Assembly (NCBI GenBank): GCA_016930735.1
Contig: JAFGGF010000146.1
Span: 1-22,204 of the forward strand
DNA: 22,204 nt
From: Prolixibacteraceae bacterium
GTDB lineage: Bacteria; Bacteroidota; Bacteroidia; Bacteroidales; Prolixibacteraceae
Direction: 5' to 3'
Part shown: positions 7,874 to 15,856 of the stretch, piece by piece
Position numbering within the stretch: the stretch's first letter is position 1
Layout: each line of letters begins with the position of its first letter
Position numbers and translations under genes: made by a program
Notes under the pieces: model-generated
Seen by the model: the letters and a program-made list of their open reading frames with translations, nothing else
The model's database searches: none
What the model was told of the DNA's origin: nothing

Positions 7874-8683
7874 TTAATCACACATAATATACAAATCCCT
7901 GCGGGGATTGATAAGCAAAACAGGCAGCGTTCCTGCATTTCGGATGATTTTATTCTCAGGCAATCCGATAAAAATATCGATGAACGAAATATATGAACTT
8001 CCCAGAATAATAATCATTTCAGCACCGGAAGATTTAGCCAGTTCAAGGGCTTCAAACTGAATTTTCATACTGCCTGAGGTGCCTTTGAATATCTTTAATG
8101 CGATGTTGAACTTGGTAAAAAGTTTTTTCATCATGAGAATGTTTTTCTGAACGCTTTTTATGTTGTCTTTTATATTATCATTTGCAGCTAAAACATTAAT
8201 GCCGGAGTTATTGAACCTAGCAAAATAAGAGGCCCATAAAACCGAATCTTTTGATTCTTTTCTCAAATCGAGAGGTAGTACAACTTTTTTATAATCCGGG
8301 ACAGAATTCTGGTTTTCATTAACAAAAAGAAAAGGAACAGGGCTGATTCGAACTGCAGAAGCCCAGTTTTTAAACAGTTTGTTTCGGAGAATGATCAGTA
8401 TTGCTTCATGTTCATCAACCAATGGGTCAATCAGATCCTTTGGCTTTCCATTTAAAATCAGGTCAGAAACCGGTAGAACAGGAATGTCTCTTTTTACTAC
8501 AGCTTTGTAGCCGGCAATAATTGATTCACTTAGTTTTGAAATTTGTTTATTATTTTGAACAAGCAAAAAACAAAGCTCTTTTTTAAAAGCCGCTGCCAGT
8601 TTAATTCCATGTAAAATAAGGTTATTGTCTGATTCTTTATTTTCAATCAGCACAACTATTTTCTGTTCTTTTTTTTCCGGCAT
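7874..8683 (-). CDS. Tandem universal stress protein (UspA family)
   Basis: A 269-aa cytoplasmic protein made of two UspA-like alpha/beta domains. Domain 1 (about 8-130) starts with KIVVLIENKESDNN and ends with LFVNE; domain 2 (about 138-262) starts with KKVVLPLDLRKES and ends with AEMIIILGSS and AGTLPVLLINP. The second domain keeps a late Gly/Ser region near ILGSS, but the classic ATP-binding G-x2-G-x9-G(S/T) pattern is not clearly present, so nucleotide binding is doubtful. The gene is convergent with DPP11 and divergent from the acyl-CoA synthetase; the 110-base gap to the latter must hold both promoters. Usp proteins often accompany fermentative genes under redox control, but no Crp-like site was seen here. 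Confidence 0.85.
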   Translation of the reverse strand: MPEKKEQKIVVLIENKESDNNLILHGIKLAAAFKKELCFLLVQNNKQISKLSESIIAGYKAVVKRDIPVLPVSDLILNGKPKDLIDPLVDEHEAILIILRNKLFKNWASAVRISPVPFLFVNENQNSVPDYKKVVLPLDLRKESKDSVLWASYFARFNNSGINVLAANDNIKDNIKSVQKNILMMKKLFTKFNIALKIFKGTSGSMKIQFEALELAKSSGAEMIIILGSSYISFIDIFIGLPENKIIRNAGTLPVLLINPRRDLYIMCD

Positions 8684-8793
8684 TTATTGAGAGATTCCGT
8701 TTATTAAAAGTAGTTATTATTTTCAATCATGGAAAAAAATCATCGCAGGTCACTGTTGTATTTTTTATTTTTACCTTGAAAAAATCGGGATAA
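8684..8793. other. Divergent intergenic region between usp and the acyl-CoA synthetase gene
   Basis: The 110-base A/T-rich gap should hold two divergent promoters. No exact TAnnTTTG was found on either strand; TACCTTGA (8772-8779) is the closest for the plus-strand gene but lacks a well-spaced -33 element. No hairpin or operator-like dyad was recognised. Confidence 0.4.
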
Positions 8794-10854
8794 ATGATCC
8801 ATCCAAAACTGATAAAACCGAAAAGTATTGCAGTAATAGGAGCATCAAATAATATTGCCAAACCAGGTGGCAAGATGCTAAAAAATCTGATTGACAATAG
8901 TTTTTCAGGGGAGTTATACCCTGTTAATCCAAAAGAAGAGATTGTTCAGAACCTTACTGCGTTTCAATCAGTGAATGAACTTCCTTTGGTTGATTTGGCT
9001 GTCCTTGCAATTCCGGCCCGTTTTTGCCCTGAAACAGTTTCGATTCTGGTAAAAGAAAAAGGTACCAGGGCTTTTATAATCATTTCGGCAGGATTCAGCG
9101 AAGAAAGTAAAGAAGGGAAAATTATTGAAGATCAGATAGTAAAAACCATTGATGAAGTTGGAGGCTCATTGATAGGTCCCAATTGCATTGGAATTATGAC
9201 TCCCTTCCATTCCAGTGTTTTTACTACTCCGGTGCCTAATCTATCACCCGATGGCTGCGATTTTATTTCCGGTTCAGGGGCAACAGCAGTATTTATTATG
9301 GAATCGGGTATTCCTAAAGGGCTTAGGTTTGCCAATGTTTTTTCCGTCGGGAACAGTGCCCAGATCGGTGTTGAAGATATACTTCAATACTTGGATGAAA
9401 CTTTTAATCCTGGAACAAGCCCGAAAGTCAAATTGCTATATATTGAAAACATTGATGATCCGGATAAACTTTTGTTCCATGCCTCCTCATTAATCAGGAA
9501 GGGTTGTAAAATTGCAGCAATAAAAGCCGGGAGTTCCGATGCCGGTAGCAGGGCTGCGTCATCACATACAGGTGCACTGACAAGTTCCGATTCAGCAGTG
9601 GAAGCCCTTTTCAGAAAGGCCGGGATAGTTCGTTGTTACGGACGTGAAGAATTGGTTACTGTTGCCAATGTTTTTATGTGTAAGGAGTTGAAAAATAAAA
9701 GCATAGCCATTATTACCCATGCCGGTGGACCGGGAGTAATGCTTACCGATGCCCTTGAAGACGGTGGATTAAAAATTCCGCAAATCCCCGACTCACCTCA
9801 AAAAACAGCTTTAAAAGAAAAATTATTTCCGGGCTCTTCAGTTGAAAATCCAATTGATTTTCTGGCTACCGGAACCGCTGAACAGTTGGGGCATATTATT
9901 GATGCCTGCGAAAATGATTTTAATGAAATTGATGGAATGGCAGTAATCTTTGGCAGTTCCGGATTATTTCCTATCAGAGATGTTTACGAGTTGCTTGACC
10001 GGAAAATGCATTCATGCAAAAAACCTATTTATCCGATCCTTCCTTCAATAATTGATGTAAAAGAGGATGTTGCCTATTTTCTGTCGCACGGAAATGTGAA
10101 CTTCCCCGATGAAGTATTATTGGGCAGGGCTTTAACAAAAGTAATCAGAACATCCGGACCTTCCGATGGAAGTATATTTATGGAAGGTGTTCAAATTGAA
10201 AAAATCAGGAAAATAATTGAAAAAGCACCGGAAGGATATCAGAATCCGGAAGTGATTCATGAACTTTTTGATGCTGCAGGAATTCCCCGTGTAACTGAAA
10301 TGGTTGCCAAAACTGAACATGAGGCAGTGCTCGCATCTTCGAATATCGGATTTCCTGTTGTGATGAAAGTAATCGGACCGGTACATAAAACCGATGTTGG
10401 TGGTGTTGTGTTGAATGTCAGGAATATAGCACAGGTACAGAAAGAATTTCACCATCTTTTCGGTATTAAAGGAACTGAAGGAGTTTTGGTTGCCCAAATG
10501 GCAAAAGGAAATGAGTTATTCCTCGGGGCTAAATATGAAGATAAATTCGGCCATATTATTGTTTGCGGGATGGGTGGCATTTATGTCGAAGTGATGAAGG
10601 ATGTTACATCCGGCCTTGCACCCCTGACATTTGAGGAAGCAATTTCAATGATTAAGAACCTGAAATCCTATAAAATACTGAAAGGTTACCGGGGGCAGCC
10701 GGGAATAAACATACATCGGTTTGCCGAAATTATTGTCCGCTTTTCAACCTTGCTCCGCTTTGCTGTTGAAATTAAAGAAATGGATATAAATCCGTTGTTG
10801 GGTATTGGTTCCGATATTCTGGCTGTTGATGCCAGGATCAGGATTGAGAAATAA
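8794..10854 (+). CDS. ADP-forming acyl-CoA synthetase, fused alpha-beta
   Basis: Predicted to run acyl-CoA + ADP + Pi to free acid + CoA + ATP (reversible), conserving energy from 2-oxoacid fermentation, in the cytoplasm. The 686-aa protein joins both subunits of archaeal ACD: a CoA-binding Rossmann domain (IAVIGASNN, residues 12-20), a succinyl-CoA-ligase-like domain with the phosphorylated histidine H258 in SSHTGAL, then a C-terminal ATP-grasp domain (about 460-686) with second histidine H531 in VHKTDVGGV and the MDINPLL strand near the end. Both phosphoryl-relay histidines are present, so the enzyme should be active. Acetyl-, branched-chain or aryl-CoA could be the substrate; oxidoreductase and phenylacetate-CoA ligase genes further right make non-acetyl substrates plausible. 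It appears monocistronic and is convergent with the PepSY gene. Confidence 0.9.
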   Translation: MIHPKLIKPKSIAVIGASNNIAKPGGKMLKNLIDNSFSGELYPVNPKEEIVQNLTAFQSVNELPLVDLAVLAIPARFCPETVSILVKEKGTRAFIIISAGFSEESKEGKIIEDQIVKTIDEVGGSLIGPNCIGIMTPFHSSVFTTPVPNLSPDGCDFISGSGATAVFIMESGIPKGLRFANVFSVGNSAQIGVEDILQYLDETFNPGTSPKVKLLYIENIDDPDKLLFHASSLIRKGCKIAAIKAGSSDAGSRAASSHTGALTSSDSAVEALFRKAGIVRCYGREELVTVANVFMCKELKNKSIAIITHAGGPGVMLTDALEDGGLKIPQIPDSPQKTALKEKLFPGSSVENPIDFLATGTAEQLGHIIDACENDFNEIDGMAVIFGSSGLFPIRDVYELLDRKMHSCKKPIYPILPSIIDVKEDVAYFLSHGNVNFPDEVLLGRALTKVIRTSGPSDGSIFMEGVQIEKIRKIIEKAPEGYQNPEVIHELFDAAGIPRVTEMVAKTEHEAVLASSNIGFPVVMKVIGPVHKTDVGGVVLNVRNIAQVQKEFHHLFGIKGTEGVLVAQMAKGNELFLGAKYEDKFGHIIVCGMGGIYVEVMKDVTSGLAPLTFEEAISMIKNLKSYKILKGYRGQPGINIHRFAEIIVRFSTLLRFAVEIKEMDINPLLGIGSDILAVDARIRIEK

Positions 10855-10914
10855 AAAATGATTTATTTATCAGGATTACTTTCATTTTGAAGTTTTTCTG
10901 TTCACTGATATCTG

Positions 10915-12462
10915 TTAACTTCTTACTGCTTTTTTCTTGTACCCCAGCCACCAGATAAAAAAACCGCTGATCAGGACAAGAAGAATACAAATTCCTGCCA
11001 GAAGTACATAAAGAATATAAAATGGTCCGGTATACTTTTCAAAAACACGTCCTGTATGGACTTCCAGTGCTACGTTCCAGAGAGAAATAGGTGTTTTTTT
11101 AACAATTTCTTCCGGCATGTCCGGGAAGGATGACATCCCATTATGGGATGTCATCCTTTTTGAACCTTCATTATAATCAAACCATATTTTCTCACCTGAA
11201 CTTTTATGAATTAATCCGGCAACCATATTCTCACCAACAGGTATTTCCATCCCTTCCGGTTTTTGGTATTGTTGTTTTGAGAAATAATCGAAGGATTTAC
11301 CAGTGAAGATATCCCAGATATACATTCCGCTAAAAGATCCTACCAGATATTTGCCTTCAGAAAATTTTTCCAATACATTACAGCCCATAATACTTACAGG
11401 AGGTTGCCCTGTAAAAGCAATCAGCTTTTCTTTTAAAGTTTCACCTGTATAAAAAAATCCTTCGGATGTTGAGAAAATATATATGCCGAGATTTTCATCC
11501 CAGGCCACACGACGCAGTTTATCGTGCCATGGATTAGGCGTGTCCAGGTGAGAGTAAGGGATAATACCAACCTGTTTGTTTGCAATGGCAATCAGCAAAG
11601 GTGGTCGTAAGTGCATGCCTGAAAATGTGTTAATTACCAGAAACAGGACAAAAATATACCCAACAACATTGTGCCACTTCAGGTTTAATCGTTTCGTCCG
11701 GACCAGTATTTCAACCGGTTTTTCGACCTTTTTCCTTTTGCGCATAATTTTAGGAAAAAAGAGATGGAGTAACCCGGTTATTGATAAAAATATAACTGCC
11801 ACTCCGAATAAATCCACCAAAAGTTTCCCGATAATTCCGAACAGTTCACCGCTGTGCAATTCCCAAAGTGTATTGAATAATCCTGTTTTTCTGGTGTAAT
11901 TATCCTGTTCGGGCAACTGTATAATTTGAATATTGTCGTGGTCTGTATATTTCAGGAGGTAGTCGCGGGTCAGTATTATAAGAGTATCATTTTTTACAAT
12001 AAGGTCTGCAATTCTTTTATTTTCAACCGGAAGTTTTACTTCAACCCATTTTTCATCTGTGTTTTTAAAATTATATAGTCCGAATTGGGTACCGGCAAAC
12101 TGATTACCGTTTGGAAGTACTGCCATCGCATTGATTTTCCGGTTATCAATTCCTTTAGGAAAACCCTGATTAAAATCGGCAAAATTAATGAAGTCATCTG
12201 GTGTTTTCCAAATGCCTGCATTGCCAAAAATAAGCGATGTATCTCCCGAAAGATGAAGAGAACCCCGCACTGCGGCTAAGTTCCAATTGGAATATTCGTA
12301 ATTTGAAGGTAGTATTTTTCTTGGAATATCGACAGAAGAAATCAGGGTTCTGTGGTTCATTATAATTCCTGAAATTGCGAATAGAATAACAAAAACAGAA
12401 ATTATTATTCCAGGCCATTTATGAAATTTCCTGAATCGTTTTAACCATTTGGATTTATTCAT
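10915..12462 (-). CDS. PepSY-associated transmembrane (PepSY_TM) protein
   Basis: Inner-membrane protein of 515 aa. The N-terminal FRKFHKWPGIIISVFVILFA (residues 10-29) is the family hallmark, with the HKW motif just before TM1 and NHR after it. Further membrane helices are near 213-235, 262-282 and 482-505. Periplasmic segments carry PepSY-like LWELHSGELFG and LEVHTGRVFEKYTG motifs, and sections such as NAMAVLPNGNQFAGTQFGLY resemble propeller repeats. The family is linked to iron uptake and membrane reductase functions; the biochemical role is unknown. The upstream region carries a Crp/Fnr-like palindrome at the same distance from a -7-like box as in front of vorDBA, so co-regulation with the ferredoxin-linked oxidoreductase is possible. 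A perfect 15-bp hairpin lies within codons 435-446. Confidence 0.8.
   Translation of the reverse strand: MNKSKWLKRFRKFHKWPGIIISVFVILFAISGIIMNHRTLISSVDIPRKILPSNYEYSNWNLAAVRGSLHLSGDTSLIFGNAGIWKTPDDFINFADFNQGFPKGIDNRKINAMAVLPNGNQFAGTQFGLYNFKNTDEKWVEVKLPVENKRIADLIVKNDTLIILTRDYLLKYTDHDNIQIIQLPEQDNYTRKTGLFNTLWELHSGELFGIIGKLLVDLFGVAVIFLSITGLLHLFFPKIMRKRKKVEKPVEILVRTKRLNLKWHNVVGYIFVLFLVINTFSGMHLRPPLLIAIANKQVGIIPYSHLDTPNPWHDKLRRVAWDENLGIYIFSTSEGFFYTGETLKEKLIAFTGQPPVSIMGCNVLEKFSEGKYLVGSFSGMYIWDIFTGKSFDYFSKQQYQKPEGMEIPVGENMVAGLIHKSSGEKIWFDYNEGSKRMTSHNGMSSFPDMPEEIVKKTPISLWNVALEVHTGRVFEKYTGPFYILYVLLAGICILLVLISGFFIWWLGYKKKAVRS
11126..11158. repeat. Perfect nested palindrome inside the PepSY gene
   Basis: AAGGATGACATCCCA (11126-11140) and TGGGATGTCATCCTT (11144-11158) are exact reverse complements separated by TTA, and each arm contains its own palindrome GGATG-N-CATCC (11128-11138 and 11146-11156, an 18-base period). 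It is in frame in the minus-strand gene. On the plus strand it is followed by a short T run and looks like a strong terminator antisense to the gene. Confidence 0.85.
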
Positions 12463-12485
12463 TCGGAATATAATTGAGTTGGATG

Positions 12486-12493
12486 CAAAGATT
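12486..12493 (-). promoter_or_regulatory. -7-like element of the PepSY gene
   Basis: Read on the minus strand the sequence is AATCTTTG, one mismatch from TAnnTTTG. Transcription would start near 12480, about 18-20 nt before the ATG at 12462. No TTTG is found at the normal -33 distance; the palindrome at 12515-12530 occupies the place of an activator. Confidence 0.5.
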
Positions 12494-12514
12494 TTAATGA
12501 TTTAGGAAACAGAA

Positions 12515-12530
12515 TGTAACAAATGTTACA
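12515..12530. promoter_or_regulatory. Crp/Fnr-type operator palindrome upstream of the PepSY gene
   Basis: TGTAACAAATGTTACA has two perfect 7-bp arms around AA, and fits the 5-6-5 layout (TGTAA-N6-TTACA) of Crp/Fnr-family sites. Twelve of 16 positions are identical to the palindrome at 19892-19907. Its centre (12522.5) is 29.5 bases from the first base of the minus-strand -7 box, matching the geometry in front of vorDBA. The rest of the 254-base intergenic region holds the porin promoter candidate and otherwise nothing recognised. Confidence 0.65.
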
Positions 12531-12642
12531 ATTGTAAAAGCTGAATTATTAATTTGATAAAACTACTGTTTAGAATCAGAATAAATTAGCAATCTATGTT
12601 TTTCAGCAACAATTCTGAAATGTTCGATCGCCACTATTGTAT

Positions 12643-12650
12643 TATTTTTG
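12643..12650 (+). promoter_or_regulatory. -7 element of the outer-membrane porin gene
   Basis: TATTTTTG is an exact TAnnTTTG match; the leader to the ATG at 12717 would be about 60 nt. No good TTTG lies at -33. A degenerate dyad (AACAATT, 12608-12614, with AAATGTT, 12618-12624) lies upstream and shares the GCAACAATT half of the 19892-19907 operator, but its spacing differs. Confidence 0.5.
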
Positions 12651-12716
12651 ACAACCTGAGATAGCAACCTTTAAAAATTTATTAAACTCGAAATAACAAT
12701 TAAATCAACTAACGTT

Positions 12717-13967
12717 ATGAAAAAAATAGTATCAATATTATTTATTTTAATCTCTTTTTCAGGATATACGCAGGGATTTTTATCATCGCAAAATATTAAA
12801 GTTGACCTAAGCGGATTTGTTCGAAACGATTTTATTTTTGATGCAAGAAGAAATCTTGGCGCATGTGATGATTTGTTCGAAATATATCCTTTAAAGCCGA
12901 ACCTTGATCAGAATGGTGACGACCTTAATGCTGTTCCGAGTGCCAAGTTTTTAAATACTTTTTCAAGGCTAGGTGCACGTTTTACAGGACTGGAAATGGG
13001 AAAGGCCAAAATAAGCGGGTATATTGAATTTGACTTTACCGGGGGCAGCATGACACCGACTTTACGTCTGCGGCATGCCAATACCCAGATTGAATGGGAA
13101 AAATCGAAACTTTTAATAGGAAGGGCCTGGCATCCTATGTTTGTTGAAAAAGTTTATCCGGCAACACTGAATGAAAATACCGGCCTGCCATTTCAGGTAT
13201 TTAACCGGAGCCCTCAGTTGCGGTTTACTCATACATTGAGCAATGGTGTGGATCTTATTCTTGCCGCCGTTTACCAATATGATTACAGCAATACCGGACC
13301 AAGTGGGAAAACATATCAATACCAGCGTGATGCCCTGGTTCCGGACATAAGTGGGCAGCTTCAGTTTTATAATCAAAACTGGATTCTTGGTGCAGCCATC
13401 GATATGAAATCCATCAGGCCACAAACGAAAACAACCGGGACCAATGGTACTTTTAAAGCAACCGAAAAACTGAATACCATCTCAGCACTCGCATATTTGA
13501 AATATTCAGGTGGGAATTTTATGTTTATGGCCAAATCAATGTACGGGCAGAATGTTTGTGAGCATCTTCTTCCGAGTGGTTATTTTTTAACCTCAGTCGA
13601 TCCAGCTACCGGCGCTGAAACTTACACCCCAATGAACCATGTTTATAACTGGATTAATTTCACCTATGGCAAAGCCCTTAAATTTGGGATGTATATTGGC
13701 TATCTTAAAAATCTTGGGACTTCAGAAAATCCGATGGCAGGTAGTCCGTTTTATGGTATGACATATGCTTCCGAAATAGATATGATTTCAAAAATATCAC
13801 CACAGCTGATTTATACATATAAGAATTTTATGTTTGGAGTAGAACTGAGTTTAACAACAGTTGCCTATGGTTCACCTGATTATAATAATAAGGCAAAAGT
13901 TATTGTTGATGATGACGAGAGGGCAAGTAATTTCAGGAATATGATATCTGTTGCCTATAAATTCTGA
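12717..13967 (+). CDS. Outer-membrane beta-barrel (porin-like) protein
   Basis: A 416-aa exported protein with signal peptide (MKKIVSILFILISFSGYTQG, cleavage near residues 18-20). The mature part begins VDLSGFVRNDFIFDARRN, typical of Bacteroidota and proteobacterial porin-like barrels, and continues with alternating amphipathic strands such as AKISGYIEFDFTG, LRLRHANTQIEW and FMFGVELSLTTVAYG. It ends in Phe (ISVAYKF), the signature of the last strand of outer-membrane proteins. A DcaP-like trimeric porin is the nearest family I can suggest. Substrate unknown; placement beside genes for amino-acid and aryl-acid metabolism suggests, without proof, uptake of organic acids. A strong hairpin terminator follows, separating it from the ACT gene. 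Confidence 0.8.
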   Translation: MKKIVSILFILISFSGYTQGFLSSQNIKVDLSGFVRNDFIFDARRNLGACDDLFEIYPLKPNLDQNGDDLNAVPSAKFLNTFSRLGARFTGLEMGKAKISGYIEFDFTGGSMTPTLRLRHANTQIEWEKSKLLIGRAWHPMFVEKVYPATLNENTGLPFQVFNRSPQLRFTHTLSNGVDLILAAVYQYDYSNTGPSGKTYQYQRDALVPDISGQLQFYNQNWILGAAIDMKSIRPQTKTTGTNGTFKATEKLNTISALAYLKYSGGNFMFMAKSMYGQNVCEHLLPSGYFLTSVDPATGAETYTPMNHVYNWINFTYGKALKFGMYIGYLKNLGTSENPMAGSPFYGMTYASEIDMISKISPQLIYTYKNFMFGVELSLTTVAYGSPDYNNKAKVIVDDDERASNFRNMISVAYKF

Positions 13968-14003
13968 TAAATGAATTAATTTTATACGATATTTGTTCTT
14001 TTC

Positions 14004-14050
14004 GAAAGCTGTCTGATATTTTTAATCAATCAGGCAGCTTTCTGTTTTAT
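14004..14050 (+). terminator. Strong hairpin terminator after the porin gene
   Basis: GAAAGCTGTCTGAT (14004-14017) pairs with ATCAGGCAGCTTTC (14029-14042) through 13 Watson-Crick pairs and one G-U pair, with an 11-nt loop, followed by TGTTTTAT. It ends 22 bases before the ATG of the next gene, so it could also act as an attenuator for that gene. No TAnnTTTG box lies between hairpin and ATG. Confidence 0.8.
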
Positions 14051-14064
14051 TAAAGATTAGAATT

Positions 14065-14496
14065 ATGGCATATGAAGTTTCTGTTTTTCTTGAAAATAAG
14101 ATAGGGCATTTTGAGAGTATTACAGGTGTATTGCGTGAAGCAGATATTAATATCCGTTCATTAAACCTGAATAATATTTCACATGGCTGGGGAGTTTTAA
14201 ACCTGCTGGTTGACCAACCTGAAAAAGCTTATAAATTACTTTCTTCAAAAGGGAACTCGGTTGCATTACGCGAAGTTATCGCCCTGGAAATGAAAAACGA
14301 GGCCGGAGGGCTTGATGAACTCCTTTTAAAACTTGCAAAATCCGGTATTCATTTTATTAATGCCTACAGCCGCTTACTTTCCGACAAGCGTATTGCAATC
14401 CTTTTGCTTGAAGTTCCCGATGTTATTGAAGCAACTGAAAGGCTTGTTAAAAACAATATAACAATTCTGGAAGACGCAGTAGTTTACGGTAATTAA
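14065..14496 (+). CDS. Tandem ACT-domain protein (first copy)
   Basis: A 143-aa cytoplasmic protein made of two ACT domains (about 3-70 and 72-140), with no catalytic domain. Domain 1 starts VSVFLENKIGHFESITGVLREADINIRS, the classic ACT beta-alpha-beta opening in which the Gly starts the ligand-binding turn; domain 2 starts near EVIALEMKNEAGGLDELL. It shares the exact ten-residue start VSVFLENKIG with the copy at 15857-16285, so the two are paralogues. Stand-alone tandem ACT proteins near paaK and 2-oxoacid oxidoreductase genes are assumed to sense amino acids, but the partner is unknown. It follows the porin terminator by 22 bases. The next gene begins 57 bases later with its own promoter-like box. 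Confidence 0.85.
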   Translation: MAYEVSVFLENKIGHFESITGVLREADINIRSLNLNNISHGWGVLNLLVDQPEKAYKLLSSKGNSVALREVIALEMKNEAGGLDELLLKLAKSGIHFINAYSRLLSDKRIAILLLEVPDVIEATERLVKNNITILEDAVVYGN

Positions 14497-14501
14497 ATCC
14501 C

Positions 14502-14509
14502 TATATTTG
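14502..14509 (+). promoter_or_regulatory. -7 element in front of the phenylacetate-CoA ligase gene
   Basis: TATATTTG matches TAnnTTTG exactly, predicting a start near 14516 and a leader of about 38 nt to the ATG at 14554. The best -33 candidate (TTTA, 14483-14486) is poorly spaced. Confidence 0.45.
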
Positions 14510-14553
14510 GAATTCTTTGGTTGATCCCGACCATTTTAAAATTGAATGAATAT

Positions 14554-15852
14554 ATGATCTGGAACGAAACAATTGAAAGTTCCGACAGGGAACAGATGCA
14601 GCAAATTCAAACTGAAAGATTAATCAACACTGTAAGAAGGGTTTATCATAATGTAGCCAGTTACAGGAGGAAAATGCAGGAAATAGGGCTTATCCCAGGC
14701 GATATTAAAAGCATAGATGATATCCATAAACTTCCTTTTACAAATAAATCGGATTTAAGGGACAATTATCCGTTTGGCATGTTTACCGTCCCAATGAGTG
14801 AAATAGTAAGGTTGCACGCCAGTTCGGGTACAACCGGAAAACCAACTGTAGTTGGATATACACGGAATGATTTGAATATGTGGTCGGAAGTGGTTACACG
14901 CAGCCTTTGTATGGCAGGAGTGCATAAAAACGATATTGTTCAGGTGGCTTATGGTTATGGTTTGTTTACCGGTGGACTGGGGCTGCATTACGGTACCGAA
15001 AATCTGGGTGCCACAGTTGTCCCGATTTCAGGAGGTAATACAAAAAAACAAATTCAATTGCTGAATGATTTTGGGTCATCAGTAATAGCTTGTACTCCTT
15101 CGTATGCCCTGCATCTGGCAGAAGTTTTACGGGAATTGGGAATTGAACCAGGATCACTGAAGTTAAGGGTGGGGATTTTTGGTGCCGAGCCCTGGAGTGA
15201 GAACATGCGGAAAGAAATTGAGGATAAACTGAAGGTCAAAGCGATCGATATTTATGGATTGAGTGAAATTGTAGGTCCGGGAGTTTCATGCGAATGCGAA
15301 GAACAGGATGGGATGCATATTAATGAAGACCATTTTTATCCCGAAATTGTTGATCCGGAAACACTTCAGCCATTGCCGGAAGGGAAAATCGGCGAATTGG
15401 TATTTACTACTATTACAAAGGAAGGAATTCCAATAATACGTTACAGGACGCGCGACCTGACACGATTGAATTATTCAAAATGTAAATGCGGGCGCACATT
15501 GGTCAGGATGGAGAAATGCCTCGGAAGGAGTGATGATATGCTTATTATCAGGGGCGTTAATGTATTCCCGTCGCAAATTGAAAGTGTATTGCTTGAAATG
15601 AGTGAAACCGAACCACACTATCTTTTGGTTGTTGAACGGGAGGGAAATCTTGATACACTAAACCTTATGGTGGAAGTGCAGGAACAATTTTTTTCCGATG
15701 AAATAAAACAACTTCAGTTGCTCAGGAAAAAAATCACAGATAATATCCAGAGTACGTTGGGAATTTCAGTTCAGGTTAAACTGGTGGAACCCAAAACGAT
15801 TGAACGTACATCTGGAAAAGCTAAAAGGGTAATCGATAACCGGAAAATTTAA
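14554..15852 (+). CDS. paaK: Phenylacetate-CoA ligase (PaaK family)
   Basis: AMP-forming adenylating enzyme predicted to make phenylacetyl-CoA, or a related aryl-acetyl-CoA, from the acid, ATP and CoA, in the cytoplasm. The 432-aa length is typical. The N-terminus MIWNETIE is the usual PaaK start, so the ATG at 14554 is preferred to an in-frame TTG at 14521 that would add 11 residues. The ATP loop is SSGTTGKP (90-97); further motifs are GIFGAEPWSE, IYGLSEIVGPGVSCEC, YRTRDLTRL and the C-terminal SDDMLIIRGVNVFPSQIE, all standard. Cys residues in CKCGRT suggest the small metal-binding knuckle found in this group. It is flanked by two tandem-ACT genes, four bases from the second. In Bacteroidota and archaea such ligases are often found with indolepyruvate/aryl-pyruvate oxidoreductases. 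Confidence 0.93.
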   Translation: MIWNETIESSDREQMQQIQTERLINTVRRVYHNVASYRRKMQEIGLIPGDIKSIDDIHKLPFTNKSDLRDNYPFGMFTVPMSEIVRLHASSGTTGKPTVVGYTRNDLNMWSEVVTRSLCMAGVHKNDIVQVAYGYGLFTGGLGLHYGTENLGATVVPISGGNTKKQIQLLNDFGSSVIACTPSYALHLAEVLRELGIEPGSLKLRVGIFGAEPWSENMRKEIEDKLKVKAIDIYGLSEIVGPGVSCECEEQDGMHINEDHFYPEIVDPETLQPLPEGKIGELVFTTITKEGIPIIRYRTRDLTRLNYSKCKCGRTLVRMEKCLGRSDDMLIIRGVNVFPSQIESVLLEMSETEPHYLLVVEREGNLDTLNLMVEVQEQFFSDEIKQLQLLRKKITDNIQSTLGISVQVKLVEPKTIERTSGKAKRVIDNRKI

Positions 15853-15856
15853 GAAA

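Noticed and set aside
9132..9335. Open frames opposite or out of frame with the acyl-CoA synthetase, PaaK, DPP11 and other large genes
   Set aside because: They lie entirely within genes with strong family motifs, show no recognisable domains and have compositions expected of shadow frames.
10855..10914. Shared terminator between the acyl-CoA synthetase and PepSY genes
   Set aside because: Only a 6-bp TATCAG/CTGATA dyad with a loop of over 30 bases; not convincing.
12606..12624. Third Crp/Fnr-like site upstream of the porin
   Set aside because: Only one half (GCAACAATT) matches; the other half and the spacing to the -7 box at 12643 differ.
14521..14553. TTG start extending PaaK by 11 residues
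   Set aside because: The family N-terminus begins at MIWNETIE (14554), and the extension lies between promoter and start.
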